DNA from: Acanthacorydalis orientalis
Lineage: Eukaryota; Arthropoda; Insecta; Megaloptera; Corydalidae
Reading direction: 5' to 3'
Assembly (NCBI GenBank): GCA_034766995.1
Contig: CM068322.1
Coordinates: 33,667,939 to 33,731,938 of the forward strand
Length of the DNA stretch: 64,000 bases
Part shown: positions 25,188 to 36,445 of the stretch, piece by piece
Layout of the letters: the number at the start of each line of letters is the position of its first letter
Position numbering within the stretch: position 1 is the stretch's first letter
Position numbers and translations under genes: made by a program
The notes under the pieces: model-generated
What the model was told of the DNA's origin: nothing
What the model saw: the letters and a program-made list of their open reading frames with translations, nothing else
Database searches by the model: none

Positions 25188-26248
25188 TATAAAAGACTTT
25201 AATTCTCTCGTGGGTGTTTGATAGAATACTTGAAATTCTTTTTATGAGAAACACTTAATTTTCTTACAAAAATATCAGATTCAAACTGTCGCCCAAATCG
25301 TATTTCGTATAAATTGTCAACACAAGTAAAACAGATTTGTTATTTTATCTTCGATGATTAATAAAAGTAGCGAGATACATTGACTCGTGTACTAAACAAA
25401 CACAGAAATATATTAGAGTAATAATAAAAAATGCCACCTCTGAAATATAAAAGCACGTGTACTTAGACTGTTTACCAACTGAAGTATTAACATTTCAGTT
25501 CGTGTTTTCTTTTAAAAAGGTGGAAAACAAAACAATTCAAAATTTCTGAAAATGGATTATAAACAGTGTAATTTTTAAAAAGTCTTTCATTTAAATGGAA
25601 TTTAAAATACGTGTAATTACTTTTTTTTCTGTAAAGGATCTTGTTTATCATAACAAATCGAAAAAACTATTTTTAAATTTATAATCTTATAAAAAGATCA
25701 ATTGGTTTAAATAATGAGATAAGTTTATCAACACTTGCATTTACTACAAGTGAAAGATAAAATAAATAAATATTTTTATATAAAATAAAAACAATGTAAG
25801 GACTTTTTACAGTGATATATGGATGTGATTAATTAATTGTGAAATTGAACGTATCTTTTGATATTTTCATCAAAATTAGTGGTACTTAAACCAGGCTGCT
25901 TTATATTTGTTGTCGATGCTTTTTAATTGAATATGATTTAAAAGTTCTTCGTTTTTTTCATTGGAAACCTTTTTTTTTACGAGTAAATTCAATAGAAAAG
26001 GATTAGAAACTCGCATCGGAAACGATTATTTTTGTGAATTTTTTAATACGTTTACCATTGTTTGAAAATCGCTGTTCTATAGTGTTTTGTCTTTCATTCT
26101 AAATAAGATATTTATATCCAGTGTCACCAACTATATGGTGCATGAATTAACGTAGTGTATTTACTATTATAATAAATAATAAAAAAAAAGGTGAAAAGGA
26201 AAACAATTCAGAATATTTTCACAGCGTAGCCGTTTATAACTTTACCCA
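25188..26248. promoter_or_regulatory. Intergenic region between two divergent genes
   Basis: This 1.06-kb AT-rich spacer lies between the start codons of the 895-aa gene (-) and MTHFSD (+). Both promoters must lie here. I see no clear TATA box or other element. Confidence 0.5.
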
Positions 26249-28162
26249 ATGGAAATGAGTTCACCAACTGCAGAGGACAATCCGAGTCAAGTAAATAATC
26301 CTGCCCTCCGTAAGTATATACGTTCATACTTTATTTTTAACCCCCATGTTTTTGACAACCGATCGGCGCATTTGTTTTCAATCGAACGAACATTATTTTT
26401 ATCTGCTTTTGCACGTAGCTGAGGAAATAACAAAATTATCGATACGAAAATCGGTTTGGGACAATCTACAAAAGAACAACTTGGTCAATTTTCCTCGATT
26501 GTGCTGGGGTCGTATACCAAATTTCAAAGGTGCTGAAGAAGCCAATGCACATCTGATTGGTTTGAAAGAATTTCAAGAAGCCAATGTAATAAAAGTAAAT
26601 CCAGATAAGCCTCAAGAACCAGTTAGAAGATCTGTTCTAGAGGTACCTGATTTAAATACATGCACGTGAGAAGGCATCTCATATACATATATTTGTGTAC
26701 TTGTACATCGACCGAGTTGATAATTATAATCACTTTTAGAATCATAAAAGTCTCTTGGTGCCTATACCGCGTTTACGTAGCGGTCTGTTAAACCTCGTCG
26801 TCCTCGATAAAGGTGCCGCGAACGCAGATATTAAAAAGGCAGTTAATCGTCAAGGAATCGAAGAATATGGAAAACCGATCGGTCTCGATTCGAAAATTAA
26901 AATCGATCTGGTCGTGGTCGGAAGTGTGGCGGTGTCTAAAGAAGGATACCGTATAGGAAAAGGTGAAGGGTATGCCGATTTAGAATTCGCCATGATGATG
27001 CATATGAAAGCTGTAAATGAAAATACAATTGTTATAACGACCGTTCATGACTCTCAGGTTTGAGATTTTTTTTATGTACAGAAAATAATAAAATATCAGC
27101 TGCCGAACACGTATTGTATATGTTGTTTCACTTTAGGTTTTCGATAAATTACCTAAAGAATTGTTCAAAACACATGATGTACCTGTCGATATAATTGTTA
27201 CCCCTACTCAAGTAATAACGGTTGAAAAACGTTTACCCAAGCCGAAAGGTGTTATTTGGAGTATATTGTCTCAGAGACGTTTAAATCTTATGCCTATTCT
27301 TCAGAGTCTTAGAGAAATTGATTTAGCGTACGTACATTTATGTAACATTTAACGAATATAAGATCTGTATACAAATTATACAGATGATAGACTTTTGATT
27401 CATATTATACCTTAGTTATTGATTGTAAGTAAATTGTACAATAATTTACTACTTCAGAGCTGGAAAAGATGTAACTTTAAAAGATGAAGATAGCGATGTA
27501 GAAGCACAACGTTTATATAGACCACGATATCATTTTAAAAATCGAGTGAGGAGGCGTGTTCGTTCGGATTTAAAAACGTCTGAATCGCAAACTGAAGAGA
27601 CCGGCGGCGGAGAGGGTGGTCGACAACAAAGACCGCAGAGGAGACGACAACAAGTGCAGAACAGAAAACCACGAATACTTAGAAAAAACAGCGGTGAAGA
27701 AAACATCGAAAACGGCGTCGAAGTAATATAGTCGTTTTTTTTACGAGTATTACGATGTTAATAGAATTCTCTTCTCAGGAAAACGAACGGGATCAAAACG
27801 GAACCCTGAAGAGTAAACGGAACCGTCCGAAGAAAAAATTCCGTAAAAACCGCACGGCGATCGACTTTTCGTTGCGCGTCAGCAACATCGAGCGGAACGT
27901 ACGTGTCCGTGATTTAAAAGCGGCTCTCGCCGAACGCGGCGTCAAACCTAACGATATAACATGGCAAGGCTATAGAGGTTTCTGTTTCTTGCACTTCACG
28001 AAACCGAATTTACCTGAACAAGGTGATTCGGCAATCGGGGTCGATAATATTCTCGAGAGCTTACAGGATTTGAAATTGACGCCGGATTCAGAAAAAAGCG
28101 TGCTGATTAAACCGGCCAAACCTATATGGAGGATTGAAACGACAGACGTCACGTCTGTTTAA
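26249..28162 (+). CDS. MTHFSD: MTHFSD: cyclo-ligase-like domain plus RRM protein
   Basis: Six exons: 26249-26309, 26419-26642, 26740-27057, 27137-27327, 27458-27722, 27779-28162. Phase is consistent, 480 residues; the last intron is 56 bp. Residues about 22-265 form a 5-formyltetrahydrofolate cyclo-ligase-like fold: KSVWDNLQKNNLV near the start and GKGEGYADLE at 168-177. Residues about 270-375 are a basic, Arg/Gln/Gly-rich linker. The C-terminus is an RRM with RNP2 LRVSNI (385-390) and RNP1 YRGFCFLHF (418-426). The order cyclo-ligase-like then RRM is the signature of MTHFSD, which in mammals is described as an RNA-binding, stress-granule-associated protein. The glycine loop differs from the GxGxGxYD type of true MTHFS, so folate activity is doubtful (inference). 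It is longer than the human protein (about 383 aa), mainly through the linker. Confidence 0.9.
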
Positions 28163-30320
28163 CAAAATATAAGTTGTATATAAGAATAGACTTTGAATAG
28201 ATCGAAAAGATTGGATTCAAGTGATCTTGAAACATAATGGGAGATTTTTAGATATTTAGGGAAAGTGCAATTTGTTTACTAAAGATTTCAGATAATATAT
28301 TTTTTTTAATTTATGAGCCATAATATATTGAGATTAACCGATCTTAGAACATCTGTTCAAAGTCTCTAATATATAGAACAAAGTATGTTCATAAAAATTG
28401 TGATGTTTCTTTTTAATTTCCTTTTAGTTTCTTGGCAAGAGATTATATAAAATATTTTTTGTACTCTATATAATAATTTAAGGTACACAGTTACCTGATT
28501 TAAATATAGATAAGTTGAACATAACATAGAGGTTTTAAAACATAACGCCTGAATATTTATGTATAAAATTCTATGTACGAAACAGCTTTAAAAAAATGTA
28601 AGTAAATATTATATAGGTTGATGGAAGTTCTATTATCGATAATAATAGTTTATAATGATGAGAAATAAATTAATTTTTGTACTTCAAATGTTTCGCAGAA
28701 GAGAATTAAAATCGTTATTAACATAAGACTGCTACTTTTTCTAACATGTTTTCCATTTATATATAATACCAATGATTATTGTAACGCTTTCTTTCAATGT
28801 ACGATTTTTGCAAAATTTGTAATCGAATTCAATTAATAAAATTGTTATTTCTAGTTCCTACCTATATTTTGTATTTCTGTTGTACGATTATGAAATACGT
28901 AGGTAATAAATTTTCATTGATTTATTTAAAATGTGTCGATATGTCTCGTTTCATTTTCCTCCACTCCCGTTCCGTCTTTTATAAATATTGAAAACTAATT
29001 GTTAACACCGATTTATTTCATAAAAAAAAGGTTTGATGTTGAATTTCTTTCTCACTGCACCCAGTCACAAGTTTTACTAATCATCCAGTAAAACCATTAT
29101 TCTTAAGGTACGAAAAATCCGTGAATTCTTTATATAAATGCCCGGTGTTCTTTCTATTAAAGTGTACTTTAAAATAAATAAAAACTCATCCAATGATGTA
29201 TTTTTATTTTTTAGGACATAACATACTACTTAAAACTTATAAAGGACTTTTAACAGATTCATTTTCAAATATAATCTAACAATTAACTTAGGATCAAAAT
29301 TGAAATCGTAGTATCAATACTTTCATTGTTGGTAATATTTATTAGAAAATGAATGACTAATTCGAGTACGATATACGACCTACGAATTACGGGAGGCTGA
29401 TTTTTCCATGAAAGACCACAGTAAATTTCTGGTGTGGACCACCATCGAATAAAAACAGATTATTAGCAACAAAAGGTAAAGCAAAATAATTTATTTTCAT
29501 TTCTTATACGTACCTTTAAAATTATCTAATGCACGGTTAGGGTTTTGGCTGCTTTGCACCAATCAGAAGGTTTACATATTATAAATGCCTTATACAGCGA
29601 CCATTAAAAGTGTTATATTTTGGATATTTTATAACATAAATGCTGCAGGTTCAGAATAAAACAAATATTTGTTTACTATTATTGTTTAATTGTTGTTACT
29701 ATGATGAATATAACCACACGGGTTCTGTTACTTGACTGACTTATGAGATCTCAACTATCGTTTACGAGTATATACTGCTCTCGATGATGAAATTGCATTT
29801 TATTAGGGATCCACGACAGGAACGTGAGAAACTTTTATTAAGACGGTAGTGAGGATCGATTAATAACTCAAGGAACGGTCGTTAGTCCGGCACCAATTAC
29901 GGTCGTTCGGCGAGGGTCTACTGTATTAATATAGTTGGGTGTGACCAGGTGTTTTTATGCATAAGACAATTTTCAATTAAAAAAAAAGTATTGTGATTGA
30001 TAAACACTCCTTGTTGGACTAATATGAATCCATGACTCGCGTGCCCAGAGCTCACCAATTAAAATTCTTCCCATGTGAAATCACTTAGCTTCAATGTTAA
30101 TACCCGTTTCGTCCCGAAGCACAAGTTCGAGCTCTCTGTATGATATTTAAAAATATTAGATGCTGCACAAATTGAAACAACACTGTGACATAAGAATCGG
30201 CAAACAGGCAATCTAAGCTGTTTTTAAACATGGCTAAATTCGCTGAAAGAAATTAAAAAATTAAAATTCTATGTTCAAGGAGAAAATAATTAAATTAGAA
30301 TCGAAACATTTTTTTTTTAT
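28163..30320. other. Gene-free stretch between two convergent genes
   Basis: Holds the MTHFSD 3' UTR (AATAAA near 28,665 is a candidate signal) and, on the minus strand near 30,320, the ppk polyadenylation hexamer. The sequence between, 28,800-30,250, contains no recognisable exon or element. Confidence 0.5.
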
Positions 30321-30394
30321 TGAATGTCTGAAGAAATCTAATTGTTATGAAAATAATATCGAATTATTCACAATCCGGTGCATTAATGTTCACA

Positions 30395-33300
30395 TCAGCG
30401 CACCGTCAACGGTTTCGTTTTTTTACCATAATCGATCACGAACCAAAATAAGTGTATTGTAAAGAAATATACGATTTCTGCGAAACTGAGCACGCTGCAT
30501 CCGAGGAATAATCCTGCCATACCGCCCACGGACACTGTAACAAACGAATCCGGTGTTCGATTTTGTCAATTAAGTAGAAATATATTTACAATATATTTTT
30601 TGGCCCTGTTAAATTTATTTCTCCAGATAGATACGCAGGGACTGAATCTATCAGTCCGTTGAAATATTCACCTAACAGGTCTGTAAATCCGAACAGAACA
30701 TCTCGTTTCAACCGCATCCTCGGATATTCTTTCAGGCCCCATTGTAAATTCGACCCAAGAAACCATTCCCTCGTATCCAGATCTTCAATGACGTACGTAA
30801 CTTCGTCACAGTTCGGTAAACACTTGCACAGTTTCTTCGAATCCGTTCCTGAGCCGTTTTCGGTTAGCTTCGTTAAAAGATCTGATAAAAATGTATTTAT
30901 TTCACGACACAGTTCTAACACCGTGGCTGTATTCACTTTTACAAATGAATTATTTTTTCATCCCCCGAACTATCAGATTTTTTTGCACTTTGGTGTTCCG
31001 AGGACGATGGAATCACCATCGAAATGCGCATAGGTAAAAATAAAAACTGATCAGTAATCATTTATTGTACATTTTTGATTGGAATTTTGGTGATTAGAAT
31101 TTGAGGTGGAAAAAAGAATTCATTTTTGAAAACATCTGTCTTCATCCACGCTGCGTCACACATTAAACAATTACATTTCTATTTAAGGGAAACATCTAAG
31201 AGGAGGTCAAACGACGGTTACACCTGTAAGAGACATATTTTAATACTAGGGCTTTGACTTTTTGATTTATCGTTATGATAAGTAGCGAATATCAGAACGG
31301 TATCAAAAAAAGATAAATTCCGTGGCCATATTGAACCCTCGTGCCCTTCAAAATTTAAAAAAAATGATTTTGTATAATCTGTGTGGTACTGAAAAAGTAA
31401 TTTATGGAAATAGAATCGTTGCTTCTGATTTCCCTTCGTATTTTATAATGATAATTCATCAAGTTTACAATTAAAATAGCTTACATATTTAAAAATACTC
31501 ACCTGCATGTCTTTGCAAACAATGTAATCCAGAAACGTCACAGTATCCATCATCCTCTGAAAATAATTAAAAAATATTATTATTAATGTTTAGACTTTCT
31601 GCACTGGTTGATCGACCGCTCGCAGAAATATTCGTCCGACCTTGTGTATCAGTGTAATATGAAACTGAGTAAAAAGTAAAATAGTCTTATTCTACATACA
31701 TGATTTTTATCAAAGCCATTTTTTTGCATAAACCTTCCTAACTACTTTGCACGTAATCAAACACTTAATGTGTTCTGGTTTCCATCCCGGGATGAACCCT
31801 TTGACCTCTGCGCAATCATTCTTGTATGGTATCAATCAATGACTTCTTTATCAAAGAGAAACGCGTGTCCTTTCAACTCTTCTTTTAATACCACAAAAAG
31901 ACAGGAATCGCTTGATGCTAAATCACGACTATCTCATGTGCGGTCTGCTGAATATTCCTTATAATCTTTGTACTTTCATCTGTCTCCACAATTCAAAAAT
32001 CATCAAGAGGCCAAGTGATGGTAACGTCTGCAGGACTTAAATTCATTGGCCTACCTTTTGATAAGGGCTTTAATAGATATGAGCACTAATACTTTGTTTC
32101 AAATATTAATTTTCACTTTATCCACACACTGGAAACTTTTTTCTAATCAAAAATATTCAATAACTGTTGATCATTTTTTTTTTATTATTACTTGTACGTT
32201 TCGATTAAGATGCCATCATTCTTAAAGCGTTAAGATATAAATAAATTCGATTTTTCTATGTTTTGTGCCTTAACATGCTGAGGATGACGACGTCGCTACG
32301 GAAATGTATACAAGAAACAATGATTTAATGAATGATTTATTGAACATTTCTGATTAGAAATTTTTTTATGGTTTGTGATGTGAATGAAAAAGTCATTTGT
32401 GAAAACGAATTCAGCTTGAATGCTCAAACTATATTGTGGCTATTGTTTGAAATAAATTCACTCTTAAAGAAAAAAATACACACATTTCTGAAGAAAATTC
32501 AATTATTTTCTTAGGGCAAATGATCGAAAAATCTCGATTAAAAAACGACACTTGTATTGAATGATAATTAATGTAAAATAACAAGGATGGATCGGCTATG
32601 CATTCAAAGATATCCAGCAGAACCGAGGCTCGAACTAGACCGTTCCAAATTTCAATAAACAGAATTATTTAATGATCTTGAATCATTGTTGTACATGAGT
32701 CGGCGCAAGAGACTAAAAGATTTCCTGCAGAGCCGAATATATAAATTCATTCACAAACGAATTATTTTCTTTCACGCCACGAGCAACAAAAGATTTTTTT
32801 TAATTGAAAGTATTTAATAGATTATTGATTGTTTTTTTGTGCGCGTGTTGAGCTCAATATACAGATTTTTCATACCTTGGCGCTCTTAGGATGATAGAAT
32901 CACCACAGAAACACCAAATCAATAAACAACAATCAAAATATTGAGTTGATCTATGTTAGCGTGGACTATATAGAAAGAGCTTTAATAAAAATCCTATGTA
33001 CAGAATGAGTTTTTTTTTTACTTCTTGAACGTTCTTACTTTTCGACTTGTCCTCGTGAAATATATTATTCTTTCGCGACGAAAAGGAACCGGTGATTTCA
33101 ACAACGTCGAGATATGGAAAGAAAACGTACCCAATTTCCTATAGAAGTGCGGTAAACATCCGCACAGTCTCTTAGCGAGCTGGATACGGCATTCGACCCT
33201 GCATAATGTATAACTGTAAACCGGACTGTGCGGCAGGTTCGATTCGTCCGGAAAACGGCATTTCCTCTGCGCTATTTTCAGATTCTTCGCCGCCGTGCTA

Positions 33301-35435
33301 GTGAACAGACTCAGGCCTGTCAGATACACTTGCAGGAAGTAGCCGTTCTCGGAATAAATTCCTTTACTGGCGATATCGACGACCTCGTATGGGCCGTGTA
33401 TGTACAACTGAAATTTATTTCAATGCAATTTTTCGCGAACTAACGCCGTTCCGGCGACTTTTCTTACATTAAAACCGGTCGACATGTTAACGATGTTCGC
33501 GAAGACTTCGCCGTCGAGAGGATGTACGAAGAACGTGCTGTTTCCTTCAACTAAATCCCATCGGTTTTGGAGCCAGTAACTTGAAAAGACGATATACTGT
33601 CACTGTGGCTGAATTCGCATTCACAAATGAATTCCTTTTGAAAATGTTTGAAAATAGATTATTGATTGTTTTTGATTGTTGCCTGTACGCGTTTCGAACT
33701 ACGAGATTTGTTTGTATCTTAGCGCTCTGAAGATGACGGAATCGCCATATGAACACCCATACATAAACAACAATCAAAAATGATCAAACGTTCACTGAAC
33801 AATTTCGATCGGAGAATTTCTCCGCGGTTTATGGAATGAAAAAATGATCATTTTTCGAACGAATCTTTTAAATGTAATTTGAAATCTTTGCCACACGGCA
33901 CAAACAAACTTACTCCGGACTATTGTAAATCGCCAGTTTCGAGTTATACGAATAACAAATTCCCATTTCCGTGATCACTTTCTGTAACTTGTACAGATTA
34001 CCATTGACTCCCGAGTTCGAAACGGACGGAAAGAAATCGAACTCTAAATCGAGAATCAATTTGAAATACTCGTCCTTCTTGATCAGATCGAATCGAGGGA
34101 TCTTATCGAAGTTTTTGTACGTCCCAGATGCTAAAGCTTCCACGAACTGTTTTGCCTGTTGTCGGTCGGGAGGATCGAAACGTCTGTAACAATTGTATTG
34201 ATACGATTCCCTGTTTTTTACTCGGAATTGTTTTATGTTACTTTAAATATTCAGCTAGCTGGTTCTGATTTACTTTGAAAGTAGGACAAATCGTGGCTGC
34301 AGGGAACGATGTGTTCCAGTTGAGTCTGTCTCGTTCCATCGAAATAACTGTTGGGTTTTCTTGATATCTCACCCACGTTTCGTAACTTAAGCTTACAGCA
34401 CCGTACAGGGCAGCGCCGAGGAATACCAGCCAAATAAAACTGAATTTTGAAAATCAAATAGTTTTTTTGCAAATTAATTTTTGATTCTCGCAAACATTTT
34501 TTACATAGAGAAATTTACAATCAAAATATTTAATAATGATTATTAATCATTGACAGTGGCGCGTTATCATATGGGCAAAAAAGGGCAATTTCCTGGGGCC
34601 CCAACCAGCAGGGGGGCACCAAACCAATCTTTTATAAACTCATTACCGTAGTACAACACTGTATATGCGACTCCCTAATTCAAATTTGCCTGGGCCCCAT
34701 GAAGTTATAACGAGCCACTGATCATTGATGTTTAATAATGATTATTAATAATTTCGATTGTTTCTTATTTGCATTTCGATGGCGGTGGCATCATAATCAA
34801 GCGCGAAGATATAGAAAAAAATGGAAAATTCCGAAAAATGTAATTACTTATTACAGTTCTCTTACACGAGTGAAACTACTCGACTTTTACAATTACAGAT
34901 TTTTGTACTGTGTGTTCATTTCCAAATTTAGTTTCACTCTCTACAAAACAGAAAATATTTCTGATTAAAATATCCAATAATTAATTATCGGGATTTTGAC
35001 TGCCGCTTATATACATTTAAATCTCTAGAGCGCTATGATACAAAGAAAAATGAAGATTCTTCAGCGGCAATCAAAATGATCAACAATGAGTTATTGGATA
35101 TCTGAAGTGTTTTTAAATATCTTTCTCTTCTTAACTTGTCCTCATATATTGTGAGATAATTACATTTCTACCGGATGCCTGGAATTACTGGTTAAATGAT
35201 TCAATCCATGTATAGAGCTGGTATTCAAAAACAACATGAAAAAGTGACCGGCAGCTTTGAAAAACTTCTTCATTCTCGACACGGCCTCTTTATTCTTTGA
35301 ACTGTGTTGCGCCGTTTGCGAATACGGTTTTATATTAATATTAGTTTTACCGGAATTCAAATTCAGATGCGAAATATAATGACGATTCTTTTCATTATTC
35401 GGCCTGTTCTGTGGAATACGACCGTCGTGAAACAT
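30395..35435 (-). CDS. ppk: Pickpocket-type DEG/ENaC sodium channel
   Basis: Eight minus-strand exons: 35435-35164, 34439-34242, 34183-33914, 33579-33468, 33407-33131, 31556-31503, 30881-30672, 30534-30395. They total 1,533 nt in consistent phase, 510 residues. The N-terminus carries FFMLFLNTSSIHGLNH, then TM1 (about 92-112), followed by NPTVIS and WNTSFPAATICP. The extracellular cysteine-rich part includes CRVECRIQLAKRLCGCLP (about 355-372) and CDVSGLHCLQ. C-terminal are CKCLPNC, the pre-TM2 LKRDVLFGFTDLL and TM2 (from 465) with GLFLGCS at 472-478, where GCS is the G/S-x-S selectivity filter. The cytoplasmic tail is very short. Trimeric amiloride-type cation channels of this insect family act in sensory or epithelial cells. 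The exact paralogue cannot be named. The start is the first in-frame ATG; an upstream non-coding exon is possible. Introns 1, 3, 5 and 6 contain palindromic repeats. Confidence 0.88.
30905..31150. repeat. Palindromic repeat copy in ppk intron 6, next to acceptor
   Basis: Left terminus CTAACACCGTGGCTGTATTCAC, then TTTTACAAATGAATTATTTTTTCATCCCCC. The centre is GATGGAATCACCATCGAAATGCGC and the right arm is ATGTACATTTTTGATTGG. On the coding (minus) strand its outer end lies only about 25-45 bp upstream of the exon 7 acceptor at 30,881/30,882. Confidence 0.7.
32095..32450. repeat. Palindromic repeat copy in ppk intron 5
   Basis: Two-armed copy: TTCACTTTATCCACACACTGG at the left, TCAAAAATATTCAATAACTGTTGATCATTTTT, a central GGATGACGACGTCGCTACGG, then GAATGATTTATTGAACATTTCTGATTAG, AGTCATTTGTGAAAACG and a terminal CAAACTATATTGTGGC. 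Confidence 0.75.
32745..32945. repeat. Palindromic repeat copy in ppk intron 5 (second)
   Basis: AATTCATTCACAAACGAATTATTTTCTTTC, a left arm with TATTTAATAGATTATTGATTG, then CTTGGCGCTCTTAGGATGATAGAATCACC and AACAACAATCAAAATATTGA. The right arm is truncated. Confidence 0.65.
33583..33906. repeat. Palindromic repeat copy filling ppk intron 3
   Basis: The intron spans 33,580-33,913 (334 bp). The element starts with ATACTGTCACTGTGGCTG and TTCACAAATGAATTCC at the acceptor side. It has both arms and a central GCGCTCTGAAGATGACGGAATCGCC. At the donor side it ends with GCCACACGGCACAAAC, the expected right-terminal block. AACTT occurs at 33,578-33,582 and at 33,907-33,911 and may be a target duplication. 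Almost no intron sequence lies outside the element. Confidence 0.75.
34485..34840. repeat. Palindromic repeat copy in ppk intron 1, interrupted
   Basis: Left-arm sequence with TCAAAATATTTAATAATGATTATTAATCATTGA is interrupted at 34,554 by a hAT-type MITE. It resumes at 34,721 with ATCATTGATG, followed by TTTGCATTTCGATGGCGGTGGCATCATAATC. Confidence 0.7.
34554..34720. mobile_element. hAT-type MITE with perfect 8-bp target duplication
   Basis: 167 bp, starting CAGTGGCGCGTTATCATATG and ending in the inverse CATGAAGTTATAACGAGCCACTG. The terminal inverted repeats of about 23 bp share CAGTGGC.CGTTAT. It is flanked by identical octamers ATCATTGA at 34,546-34,553 and 34,721-34,728, as hAT transposases generate. 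The interior has GGGGCCCC- and CAGGGGGGC-rich segments and no coding frame, so it is non-autonomous. Confidence 0.85.
34900..35120. repeat. Palindromic repeat copy in ppk intron 1 (second, degenerate)
   Basis: AATATTTCTGATTAAAATATCCAATAATTAATTATC, GCTTATATACATTTAAATC, GAGCGCTATGATAC, then GCGGCAATCAAAATGATCAACAATGAGTTATTGG. Strongly diverged but with the family order of blocks. Confidence 0.55.
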
Positions 35436-35738
35436 CTTGAATTCGGATTTATCAAATTTTGCAAACAGTACAGGGAAGATAACGTATTAATTTCTATTTA
35501 TACCGAGCTACAGGTTTCGTGTTGTCTTTTATCAGAACAATATACATACATCAATTATTCAACACGTTTTCATAATCCAACTTATCTTTATTGTTCGTTG
35601 ATATAATAATGGTTATTTTTCAATCTGAATTATTTATGCGTTACATGACAATGGAACTTTGAACTGATAATATCTTTTTTTGCTAGAAATTTGTATTGTG
35701 TATGTGATTTATTTTCTATGATATATAAAATACAATAT

Positions 35739-35741
<3 letters not shown>

Positions 35742-35836
<95 letters not shown>
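35742..35836. repeat. Compound (AT)n(GA)n microsatellite
   Basis: About 70 bp of AT repeats followed by about 25 bp of AG repeats, between ppk and WRNIP1. Confidence 0.95.
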
Positions 35837-36114
35837 ATAGCAAAAATCTGAGTACAATACAATTATTAGTTGGAGTTGGTGTAGAATGTCGATTGGGGTA
35901 GAAAGTAAAAAATATTACAAGAATTAAGTAGTCTTGAAAAAAAATTTTGATCTACAGAATTCAGTACTACTGAATTTAAGACATAGTTAAGGGGTTTTTA
36001 TATACTTTATTTAATTAACAGATTAACAATATAAATTATATATTAGAAACCAAAAAGATTATTTGGAAAGTTAATAATTTATGACATAAGGACTGATTTT
36101 TTTTTCAGTAAGAT

Positions 36115-36250
36115 AATGAACTTTGTTTTTTTAACAGAAATTTTAACTTTGACAAAACTTCATTTGATCAAAATTGTTCAGTACTGATTATTGATTACTT
36201 TAATTGTTGCTTATATACAATTCACTAATGATGCCATCACTTTATTTTTA
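36115..36250. repeat. Palindromic repeat family, left half
   Basis: TTTGATCAAAATTGTTCAGTACTGATTATTGATTACTTTAATTGTTGCTTATATACAATTC and GATGCCATCA, then lost. Confidence 0.6.
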
Positions 36251-36445
36251 ATTTCAATAATAATAATAAAAAATCTCATTTATTTTTCGATACGGGGATT
36301 GATATCAGTGAATTAAATGTTAAATACATGCAAGAAAAATTAATTATAATAATATGATTTTTCAAAACATTTATTAACAAAAATATATTGAAAATATACA
36401 TTTTTTATATAAAACTATCATAAAATATAATACTCATAAACTTTA

